Source: Mactromeris polynyma (lineage: Eukaryota; Mollusca; Bivalvia; Venerida; Mactridae). From it: a stretch of DNA of 64,000 bases. Both the position numbers and the translations under genes were made by a program. Below are positions 50,700 through 60,515 of the stretch, piece after piece; positions within the stretch are counted from its first letter, which is position 1; each line of letters opens with the position of its first letter. The stretch spans positions 4,278,001-4,342,000 of the forward strand of contig JASFXZ010000008.1 in the NCBI GenBank assembly GCA_032209605.1, in the 5' to 3' direction. Under the pieces are notes generated by a model. It made no database searches and was not told the DNA's origin. It saw only the letters and a program-made list of their open reading frames with translations.

Positions 50700-51545
50700 A
50701 CATATATATATAGGACCATATATAACCGGTTATATACGGTCCAATGATACCCAATGTATCACCGGTTATATATGGTCCATGTATACACGAAATTTTATAC
50801 ACGAAGTATACGACCTGTACAGGGCGTATGCCCAACATACAAAGCGTATAGGCCGTGTACACCAAGTATACTCAAGGTACAAAGTGTATAGGCCGTGTAC
50901 ACCGAGTATACCCTTTGTACGTTGGGCATACGCCCTGTACAGGTCGTATACTTCGTGTACAGGGCGTATGCTCAACGTACAAAGCGTATAGGCCGTGTAC
51001 ACCAAGTATAACCAATGTATCACCGGTTATATATGGTCCAATGTATACACCAAATTTTGTACACGAAGTATACGACCTGTTCAGGGCGTATGCCCAATGT
51101 ACAAAGCGTATAGGCCGTTATATATGGTCCAATGTATATACCAACTTTTGTACACGAAATATACGACCTGTACAGGGCGTATGCCCAACGCACAAAGCGT
51201 ATAGGCCGTGTACACCAAGTATAACCAATGTATCACCGGTTATATATGGTCCAATGTATACACCCAATTTTGTACACGAAGTATACGACCTGTACAGGGC
51301 GTATGCCCAACGTACAAAGCGTATTATACTTGGTGTACACGGCCTATACGCTTTGTACCTTGAGTATACTTGGTGAACGAGGCCTATACGCTTTGTACCT
51401 TGAGTATACTGGGTGTACACGGCCTATACGCTTTGTACGTTGGGCATACGCCCTGTACAGGTCGTATACTTCGTGTACAAAATTTGGTGTATACATTGGA
51501 CCATATATAACCGGTGATACATAGGGTATACTTGGTGTACACCTC
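50700..51545. repeat. Fold-back satellite: tandem units with a terminal inverted copy
   Basis: Units of 120-260 bp carry ccggttatatatggtcc, 'gtacacgaagtatacgacct', 'gtacagggcgtatgcccaa' and 'aaagcgtataggccgtgtac'. They run forward from 50763 to about 51325, then the same sequence runs reversed from about 51330 to 51545 (ending ggaccatatataaccggtg). The words themselves are near-palindromes (gtatac, gtgtac, gtacac). Open frames on both strands here follow from the symmetry of the repeat. Confidence 0.85.
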
Positions 51546-52000
51546 ATAACTCAAAAACCGTTCAACATTTTCAAATGAAACTTGGTACACATGTTCCTAG
51601 GTATAGTACGCATAGCTATACAAGGTCACATAACTCTGGCCTTACTTATTACTCAGTTATTTCCCTGGTTCACTTTTTCTGGGACACCTAAATATATAGG
51701 CATATGCTGGATGGATTAATTTAAAACATACAATTAAATGCTGAATATGTTATCCGGTTTCGATTTTATGATAGCGAACACAGAGACTACAATGCATATT
51801 GCAATATATTGCAATACCCTTTTTGCCGTATTGTTACACCCCTACTCCTAAACCTGTGAACCGATTTCAACAAAACTTGAAACCTAAGATTATATGAATG
51901 CGATTTACTGCGCGTGTGGAATTCGTGATGTTGCGTGCAGTTCTGCTGGAGTTATGGCCCTTAACGCTTTAACATTTGTTCATTTGTTGTTTCCAGGTGC
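51546..52000. repeat. Probable interspersed repeat next to the fold-back
   Basis: Phrases such as 'gaaacttggtacacatgttc', 'gaaccgatttcaacaaaact' and 'ggagttatggccctta' look like widespread bivalve repeats (inference). No gene. Confidence 0.4.
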
Positions 52001-52006
52001 AGGCAG

Positions 52007-52280
52007 AGGTGCACGCGTCCGAGGAGGAGGCTCCAGATGCGGAGGTGCACGCTGAGACTGACCAACCTGGGCCTAGCGAGACATCAGGCAGCAATGTGAC
52101 AGAGAGACTGGCGAAGATCTGTTCCTAGCTTGACCAGGGAAACAAAGACATATCGACTCTCAACAGCCTGCTCACACTGAAGTTTGGGTTAAAGTTTTTG
52201 GACGACGACGCAGACGACGAAGCCAAGGCTATCACAATAGCTCGACTTTTATTCTTCGAAAAACAGACAAGCTAATAAGA
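52007..52280 (+). pseudogene. Possible decayed exon, product unrecognised
   Basis: After gtttccag at 51999-52006 the + strand reads VQAEVHASEEEAPDAEVHAE and on through SNVTERLAKICS, then a TAG. The frame then continues with LDQGNKDIS..LDDDADDEAKAITI and ends in TAA near 52276. Base composition is coding-like, unlike the neighbourhood. The internal stop and lack of partner exons argue for a dead exon or a transposon-borne fragment. Confidence 0.35.
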
Positions 52281-52454
52281 TATGATGACAAGTTCTTGCA
52301 CTTAGGGGTCAAGATGCTTTCAAACAGACCAAACAGCGATGATGAGAGGCACATTTTTGTAGTCAAGTGGCTTTAGATAAGCATGCCTAAATAATACTTT
52401 TAACACAAATTCTTAACTTCTTCTGACACCAAACCCTATAAAAAGACCACTCAT

Positions 52455-52579
52455 CAGTGCTCCAGATAAAGTGTGTATTTCAAAAAATACAATCTTTATT
52501 TCTAGGAAACCTTACCTCATAATAATTAAGGAAATTTTGTCAAAAATGTTTCATTTACGCACGCTTATCTGGAGCCCTG
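52455..52579. mobile_element. 125-bp TIR element, CAGTGCTCCAGATAA ends
   Basis: Ends cagtgctccagataa and ttatctggagccctg are inverted with one mismatch. ACTCAT flanks both sides (52449-52454 and 52580-52585). Too small to encode anything. Confidence 0.75.
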
Positions 52580-52780
52580 ACTCATGAAACTCTTTTTGAA
52601 TAGATGATTCTGAAGAGTAGTCCTTCCATAGGATTTGAAGAAATAAGGAGTTTTGCACTTTATAAATATGCACGTTTCCTGGGGCCGTGGCCCATTTTAG
52701 TATACCAGTACCATTGAAAATGTTTCAGCCTACAATAGTCTTTCTCTAATTCAACTCTATTTACCTTCGGGTTATTCATA

Positions 52781-53044
52781 TTGGGGCTTATATTTAGGAA
52801 TCTACTGTTGCCTACTGAGCAGAGCATGAGAATTAAGATTAAGAAAAACAGAGGAGCTGAAAAAGTAGCCAAAATAGCTGTATCACAGAGAAATATCGCA
52901 CAAAGACAGGGATCATCCAGCCTCGGTTCTAGCAGAGACCACTCTGAATCAACTGAGGTGTGTCTGAACAAAGGGAGACAAGTCTGGATGGAGCCAGGGC
53001 CTAAGGGAGACAACTGTGTGATTGATGGATGTCTGGTATGTTGA
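52781..53044 (+). CDS. Unrecognised 87-codon open frame, doubtful
   Basis: The frame is basic near its start (RIKIKKNRGAEKVAKIA) and ends CVIDGCLVC. It is less AT-rich than its surroundings and overlaps a longer minus-strand frame (52660-53070). No domain, signal or clear splice sites were recognised. It may belong to the same decayed locus as 52007-52280. Confidence 0.2.
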   Translation: MGLIFRNLLLPTEQSMRIKIKKNRGAEKVAKIAVSQRNIAQRQGSSSLGSSRDHSESTEVCLNKGRQVWMEPGPKGDNCVIDGCLVC

Positions 53045-53080
53045 CATATGCGTCTTGCGAAAAGGGGCACTCGGACATTG

Positions 53081-53149
53081 CAAACAGTGTAGACCCGGAT
53101 CAGATGCCACGTCTCTGACGTGGCATCTGATCAGGGTCTGCACTGTTTG
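53081..53149. repeat. Hairpin with 33-bp arms
   Basis: Left arm 53081-53113 and right arm 53117-53149 pair at 31 of 33 positions (core gatcagatgccacgtc) with a 3-nt loop. A half-arm relative (tgatcagagattgcactgtttg) occurs at about 53950. Confidence 0.8.
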
Positions 53150-54657
53150 AAATTGTAGAGGACAACAGTTTTTACCTGAAATGGAATAACATATGGCAAT
53201 TTCAATTACAAGATGCTACGTTAATAGCCAGGAAGGTTTGTTCCGTTGGTTGCCATGGCAACCAGAATTCTTTATGGAATGAAATTCTTTGAACAATTTT
53301 GAAAGGTGTCTCCATCCAACGAGCATCCATACTAAGATGCATCAACTTCCAATGAGATGTTTCAGAGGAGATGCTAAATGCTTTATGTTTTTATAAGAAA
53401 AATATAAGTTAAGTATTAAGACTAATTTATTCTTAAATGAAATTACTTGCAATTTCTGTTATACACCAATTTAGCAAATAAAGTAATAGTTTTGCAAAAA
53501 ATATTGACTGCTCTTTAAAATTGAGAACACCAATTTTCATCACTTTTAGAAAACATCATGATTTTAAAATAACATGGCTTAGTTAATGACTTATTTTTTT
53601 AACAGGGGCCAGAGGCCAGACAGTGAGTGATCACAATAGCTCACCCTGAGTAGTGCTCAGGTGAGATAATACAACCAACATACAGAAGCTCCGAAATCTC
53701 TTTTCTTGATTTTGACACTTTTATAATCTTTTCAATGCTGATTTTTCAAAACTGATATAGGACTCAATCTTCTATCAATAAAACAACAAATAAAAATACT
53801 TCTTTCGCCAAAAACGGATGAACCAGGACTATTATGAAAAGGGTAACCATTGATGACAGTATAATCAACCCTTTCAGTGTGGAAACAAGTAAATTCATCC
53901 TTTGTCTACAGTTTGCACCAAGATGAAAGGGTTCCTAAAGGAGCCCTCTGATCAGAGATTGCACTGTTTGTAATATGGTAATATCCTTAAGAGAAACACT
54001 TCTTAAGAGTCAAACTAAACAGGTTTTATTTTTAAATTGGAATAGTCATTTGAAAATTCAGTATTGAAAAAAATAATAAAATTGTAAAATAATTAAACAA
54101 GAGGGCCATGATGGCCCTGAATCGCTCACCTAGTTATCAAAGATTTACATGCACATTGTCAAATCAAGACTAGAATGTTTCCATCTACAACTCTTCTTAC
54201 CATGAAAACAAAACAATTATGGAAATATGGCCAGTCTCTGGTGGCCATGTTTTTGACATATCATTCTTTGAACAACTTTGGTAGAGGTCACCATAGGATC
54301 ATCTCTGTGATTTAAATTAAAACTGGACCAAGAAGATTTTCAAAGTTTTCTATATAGCCATATAAGGAAAAATGGCCCGCCCCTGGTGGCCATGTTTTTT
54401 CACATATCAAAATTCTTTGAATTTTTTTTGTAGAGGTCCAGTATAGGATCATTTCTGTGATATTAAATTGAAATTGGACCAGTAGTTTTGTAGAAGAAGA
54501 TTTTCAAAGTTTTCTATATAGCCAATGGGAAAATGAATGGTGTATGAAGTTTCATCCAGACAAATGTAATGTGCTTAGAATAACAAACAAAACAAAAAAG
54601 AGTAATCCCATCTAATTATGGAACATGTACAATAATTATGGAACACATGCAACGGCA
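53150..54657. repeat. Bivalve-type interspersed repeats downstream of gene D
   Basis: A short repeat end lies at 53605-53665 (cacaatagctcaccctgagt). At 54095-54560 is a unit starting gagggccatgatggccctga, with two ~165-bp internal copies of 'gattttcaaagttttctata'. No gene. Confidence 0.5.
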
Positions 54658-57600
54658 TCATGCAGACTCCAAACAGAATTTGGAAAGGTTGACCATATGC
54701 GTAATAAATAGGCAAAATATGGAAACAAAGTCTGGGCTTCTGAAATCATAGGATTTGAGTTCATAGATTACAATGTTGCTTTTCTGCTTTTCAGTCATGT
54801 AGATGATGGCTTCATGTTGACTAATCAAAATGCCACCAAGTTTTCCTGTCACATTCTTGTCTGTTGGCAGCAAAGACATCATCTGCAATTTCACTTGGTG
54901 CTCATCACTGGGTAACAGTGTTCTACCCTTCACTTCCACAGTGAGAATGGCTTTATTTTTCATAGCATCATACACCAAGATATCTACTACAGGGGTATGA
55001 CACTCATCATAATCTGATAATGAAGATGTTGAACTGTCACTTGGTGCAGTGTCAGATAAGGTGTCCAGGCAAGGTTTTTTGGGGGAACACACTGGTGATG
55101 TGTTTTGACTGTACGCGTAGTTGAACACTAATCCGAGAGTGTGAAGAAGAGGGTTTTTCAGACTCCTACCACCAACGTTGAATATGTCCAGATTTGCTGA
55201 CAGCATGGCCAAGTAGGAGTCTAGTATGGCGTAAATAAAGTTCCTTCCTGCCGAGTTGGAAAAATCCGATTTGAAGGCTAGTAGGGCCTTCCTCTGGGAA
55301 GATGTCAGGTCTTGTTGGTCCAAGCCTGAAAAAACACAATAGAAGCACATGGGTGAATTGCGAACAAGAGCACCGCCCACGGAGCATAATACGCCCGTCA
55401 GTCAATACAGGAGAGAATTTTTTTTGTTGGGAGCATTTAAGTTAACAGCATTTACCATTATTAGACAATACTGCAATTCTAGCTAACAGTCACATGTTTA
55501 CATTTTATTTTGCTATAAGGTATACCAGCAATTACCCGTGCTTCGCAAAGTATGGCCATTGTTAAGTTTTAAAATACGTAAGGTCAAAGATCAAGGTCAA
55601 GGTGATATCTAGGTGTGAGGTTTGAAAGTCAAAGGTCAAGGTCATATGAAGGGCAAGGTCGTATCTAGGCAGCTGAAGGTCTTGTTACATGGTTTGTTGT
55701 GTACCAATATGAAGTAAATGCATCAAGTAATAAAAAGCTATGGCCAATGTTAAGTTTTGAAGGGAAAAGTTCAAGGTCATATGTAAGTTTAGGTCACATC
55801 TAGGCATGTGAGGTTCAGTATCTTGTGACAATGTGTAAGGATGGCGTATATCTGCTAAGTAAAAAAAAGTACGGCCACTGTTAAGTTTTTAAAAAATGTA
55901 AGGTCAGGGTCAAAGGTCAAGGTCATACAAAGGTCATGGTCTTATGAAAGTCAAGGTCACATCTAGGTATGTGTGGTTGAAGTTCTTACTACAATCATTG
56001 ATGAGTTTCAATATGAAGTAAATCCGTTAATAAATAAATTTAACTCATCAAGGGGCCATAACTATCTAGATATTGATGCAAACACGCTGACGGACGGATG
56101 GACAGACGGACAACGCCATACCATAATACGACATTATGGTAAGTAACATTGTGTTATTAAGTTTGGTGAAAGTTTGATAAAAATTGTTTGAGTTAAAGAG
56201 CGGAAATCGTCAATTTTAATAAATTTAACTCATTAAGGGGCCATAACTCTGTCGATATTGGTGCAAACTAGCTGCTTTTCGAACTTGGTTGAGATATTAT
56301 GTTAAGTAACATTGTGCTAAAGTTTGTTGAAGATTGGATAAAAACTCCTTAAGTTACAGAGCAGACATTAAAATGGTAATGGAAAGAAAAATTCAAAGGG
56401 CCATAACTCTAGAAATATTCACCAGTCAGGAAATCTAATATCAGATGCATAACTACACCCTACACTGAAGATCTTCTGAAAGTTTTACGAAAATCTGATA
56501 GAAACTGTGGAAGGGGTTAAGTACAGAAAATCTGTAATTTTCCTATAGACATTGTATAGGAAAAAATTCAAAGGGCCATAACTCAGGAAATATTCATCAG
56601 ACAGGAAATCTAAAACAGGGTGCACAACCACTATATATTGATGATATTCCAAAAGTTTTATGGAAATTCAATGAAAACTGTAGGAGGAGTTAGAGCCACA
56701 GTTAACGGACGGACGGACGGACATACTTACCAGAGCTACATTATGGGGTTACCTATTGTCCAAAGGTGTAAATTCTTTTGTTCAAAGGTGTGAAAACTAA
56801 CCCCACAAGAGAAAATATAACCCCGCAAGAGAAACGGAATGAATGACATCAAAGAGAACTATTGTTATCAGAACAATAGAGCAAACCCCACAACGTAGCT
56901 CTGGTATGTACGGACGGACAGACGGACAACGCCATACCATAATACGACCCGTCTTTGACGGGCGTATAAAAATCTGTACTGTAAATGTCCCCAGGCATGA
57001 GAGTGTTAAATTATATAATACACTGAGAAACTGGATGATTTTATGATTCCTTGTTGTTGCATTGTACCAGGGTTCGATCCCCTGCTGGAGCGGATCAATT
57101 GACAATATTGTCAGTTATACTTATTTGCTGGTGAAAAGTGGGCAGAATGCTCCATGGCCCCGCGATGCAGTGACAAGGAATGTGACAGAAGAATTCATGA
57201 AACAGACGGAATTCCGCCAAAAGTCGAAATGCTCTCGTGCCTGATGTCCCACCCGTAACGCAGTTTGTGTGAAATATAAATTAAGAGGAATCATTAGTTG
57301 TATTTTACAACTAGGGAAATGCTATGTCGCTCAGCAGTTGCCAAGCTGCAAAGCTATGACGGTCTGAACTACATGCATTTGAATGGGAATTCCCCCAACT
57401 TGACCGCGCTGTGTCACAGAAATGACGTGCTCGCGTACATTTCTAGCTATTTCTCGAGTCTCCCATTGCCGTCGACTGGCCAGCTATAAACGCCTGTGGT
57501 AGGGAAAGATAGGCCAAAAGGGCCTGAAGCTCATCCGGTACACTTGTCAGAGAAGAAGCGATATTTGGAAATATCATAATTACCTGGTTTTTGTTCAAAT

Positions 57601-58664
57601 TTTCCATCGACAAAAAGTAATTTCTCCAGCACAAAAGACCATTGGGTAGTGTCCACATCTTGTACGTCTAGGAAATTCAGGTTGGTTTTCACACCACGTG
57701 ACTTGACAATCAGGCGTTCCTTATCTGAGGGAGAGAGAAAAACAATATTAGAAAATTGGCCAAAGGCCTCTTGTGTTTAGTGCTGGATTTGAGGCATTAG
57801 ATGTAAAAGCCTAGTTGGAAAAAAGTCTAGTTTTACTAGATGTAGGCCTAACAGAATTAGAATCTGAAGGTATAAAATACAGGGGTTGCTCTGGGCTTCG
57901 CCAATGTCGCCAATTGCGATTTTTTATTTCAACTGGCGACAAAAAATTGCTTCTGGCGATTTTTCTGGCACCCACATTTTAACAAAATAATTTGATTTTA
58001 TAAGCCATGTAGGTTAAATTAGTCAATTATACCTTCTTAAATAGATGTCAGAAACATAAACAAACAACCCTGTTAATTAATTTATGTCATTAGACCAGAT
58101 AGAGGTGTAATTATTGGACATGTGCTGGAATCTGGCTCCAAAAATTTGAAATTGGCGACAGATTTTAACAAATGGCGATTTTTTTGGCGACACAAATTTT
58201 GCACCCAGGGCAACCACTGAAATAAGGGAGATTTTATGAAAAATGATGAAAAATCGTCCGGGAACTGTTACCCTACCAGTACAGTCAAAATTTGGGCAAA
58301 ATAATTTAAATGTTAACCCCTGGCAGGGCCGTAAATTGCCTCCCCTGGAAGGGGAGGCACCCCGCCGAGAGGAGCGAGGCGAAAAAAAATTTGGACCCTT
58401 TTTAGACAAAAAATGATTTTTTTTTCAGCCCGCAATAGGAGGCAACTGCCTACATGCCTCCATGTAATTTACGGCCCTGTCTGGGTTCGTACATTTGGCG
58501 GCCTTCCAGGATACCACGGTACTATCATTCCGGTTGTGCTGATCATCCAGATCCAGAGTAGCGAGTTCTAAAATGATCTCAACCTCTCTTATTTCCTCAG
58601 ATTCGCTGATGCGTCTGGTTTTAGTTTTTTTGTCGAGGAGGGTCATTTCTGCTGCTCTCTTCAT
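54658..58664 (-). CDS. Gene D: PD-(D/E)XK nuclease-fold protein, three exons
   Basis: Minus-strand exons 58664-58493, 57724-57584 and 55325-54658 give 326 aa. The start ATG at 58664 sits in ccaccATGa, an excellent animal initiation context. Exons 2 and 3 have clear splice sites (ccctcag / G-gtaatt; ttttttcag). The exon 1 donor, T-gtacga, is weaker, and a small TIR element lies 8 bp beyond it. The N-terminus has a basic KKTKTRR run. The C-terminal half shows VVDILVYD, TVEVKGR and HQVKLQM: Asp219, Glu235-x-Lys237 and Gln248/Gln252, the usual D..ExK..Q order of the PD-(D/E)XK fold. This fold serves nucleases in repair, restriction and transposition, so a host protein and a transposon-derived gene are both possible. 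The family is not identified. More 5' exons cannot be excluded. Confidence 0.65.
55330..57583. repeat. Intron 2 of gene D filled with bivalve-type repeats
   Basis: 55560-55990 is a cluster of TCAAGGTCA units. 56040-56950 repeats 'gggccataactc', 'gaaagttttacgaaaatctg' and 'ggacggacggac' blocks two to four times. The phrase acgccataccataatacgac occurs at about 56114 and 56930. A B-box-like ccagggttcgatcccctg at 57068 is repeat-borne. Confidence 0.6.
57880..58219. mobile_element. 340-bp TIR element in intron 1 of gene D
   Basis: Ends caggggttgctctgggc and gcacccagggcaaccactg are inverted. AAATA flanks both sides (57875-57879 and 58220-58224). The inside repeats 'ggcgac' and 'ggcgattttt' words in both orientations. 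Confidence 0.75.
58324..58479. mobile_element. 156-bp TIR element beside the exon 1 donor of gene D
   Basis: Ends cagggccgtaaatt and aatttacggccctg are exact complements. Flanks cctgg and tctgg agree at four of five bases. It lies in intron 1, eight bases after the exon 1 splice donor on the - strand. Confidence 0.75.
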
Positions 58665-60515
58665 GGTGGAAGCATCTGTTGGTCCAACCGGGGTAATTTG
58701 CAAGGGAAGTAATTCATGCAATAATTGACTCTTCAATCTCCATGTTGTCAAAGGGAGATTTCGGCGCGAATTTCAAACAAAGTGACCAAGTGACCGTTAC
58801 CAAGTTACAATCACGATACATCCAGACCAGCAAGATGTCTACGTGTTTGGTTCCATACCCGAGGTTCGGGGACTGGCCGGGGCAGGTAAATGTTGTTTTT
58901 AAACCGTTGTATTTTAGGGGACAGGTTTAAAACACGGCCAGACTGTAAATTACGGCCAAAATGGAAAGGAAAACACGGCCACCCCCTTAACTTCTTTATT
59001 CTTTAAGATATCTTAGAAATTATTTTTACATATTAGAGGGCACCCTCGTAGCTTTCATAAACAAGTTTTAATTTGAAATTATTTAAATTAGAAGTTTATA
59101 AAATTTTGGTATAAAAGTCGGACCGTTTTTTTATCAAAATTACGGCCAAAATGGAAAACACGGCCACCCCTCTTAACTTCTTTATTTTTTAAGATATCCT
59201 AAAAATTATTTTTGCATGTTAGAGGGCAACCTCGTGGCTTTCCTAAACAAGTTTTGAATGGAAATTATTTGAATTAGAAGTTTATAAAATTTTGTCTAAA
59301 ATATGACCGTTTTATAGCCATTTAGGTACCATTAATGTTTTCTGAAATGAAATAATAACAAATATAAACGTTTCTTTAAACTTTACTTGTCCCGTGTAAT
59401 AAAGATACAAATTCATGAAGATTCTCTGTATTAAAATTAAGCCACGGACATTAAGCATAAAACCTTATTTGGAGAAATGTGCTACAAATTGCACGGGTTT
59501 TGATTACCTCCCTTTATCGTTTATGGATTAGAGTCGCCTAACCAGGTGACAGGTAACAAAACAGACGACTCAGTTGGATAACGCTAAGTAGGTCAACTGC
59601 AAGTAGGAAATAGCGAAAATAATGACAAAAACATGGCGGTTATAAACACATCATGTGGATGATTCAAAATCATACTCATAAATGGATGAAATGACGATTA
59701 TACAATTCAGTTTTTAAGTGCCGATTTTATGAAATTCAGTCTAATTGGAAATCGTACAGGTGAGTTAATTAATTGGCTGAAAGTGAATATTAACAATGTT
59801 TTTTGTCTATATTTGACTGAAGAAAATTATTTATTTTGTAGATCTTATCTATTGTTTGGCTTACTCGAAATGCCTTATTGTTTTATTCTGTGAACTAGCT
59901 TCATAACACATGAACTTAAGTATTTATAAGAAGTACACTAATTGGTGCTACAGTAATGGAATGGTAATTTATCACACAGTGCTGTGTTTGTCAACAAATG
60001 AGTCAATCACCTGTGATCCATACAAGAGGATCCAGTTGCCCTACATGGATAAGTTTGATAAAGGGCCATGAATGCATTTAATGGATTTATGAGACGGTTT
60101 AATTATACATCATGGCTCAACCTTTAAATGGTTTAGAACAGGGGTGTCAATAAGAACAGGTAGCCGATTAAATTACCCAGTGCATTGTCACCAGACTACT
60201 TTTCTTGTATGTGGGATTATAATTAAGGGGAGAACCCCAGACCCCTATCTACTTTTGATGATTTTCCTGCTAGTTCAAATATTTAAGTGACACATGATGA
60301 TGTGTGGTGTGGGATGCTCTGTCCATAGAGTGCCATACTGGTGCTTAGGGGGTCATGGGTTCGAGCTTCTCATCTAGCCCACTATTTCCCTATATTTCTA
60401 CTTTAATGGTGGCAGCATTGTTTGTTGGCCCACAGTGGTTGAGCTTTAAATGGGGGAAGGAAGAATGTCATGTTATATATGTTATCTAGTTATTTTTATA
60501 CATTTCAGAAGAATA
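58665..60515. other. Region between genes D and E (divergent); no gene seen
   Basis: Holds a ~193-bp tandem duplication (about 58945-59335: acggccaaaatgg, 'ttaacttctttatt', 'attagagggca' twice) and a tRNA-like SINE head near 60300. Genes D and E point away from each other, so their promoters must lie here, but no TATA box or other core signal stood out. Confidence 0.5.
60295..60390 (+). mobile_element. Possible tRNA-derived SINE head
   Basis: A tRNA-like stretch has an A-box-like ctctgtccatagagtg and a B-box-like tcatgggttcgagcttctc. There is no acceptor stem or discriminator, so it is not a tRNA gene. Confidence 0.35.

Noticed and set aside
50766..51590. Many 60-170 codon ORFs on both strands
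   Set aside because: They are translations of the fold-back satellite, rich in Tyr/Thr/Arg words that follow the repeat unit.
57050..57100. tRNA gene suggested by ccagggttcgatcccctg
   Set aside because: Only a T-arm-like B box is present; no acceptor, D or anticodon arms could be drawn, and it sits in repeats.
58665..58751. Upstream extension of gene D exon 1 to 58751
   Set aside because: There is no in-frame ATG upstream; the ATG at 58664 has a near-perfect ccaccATG context.
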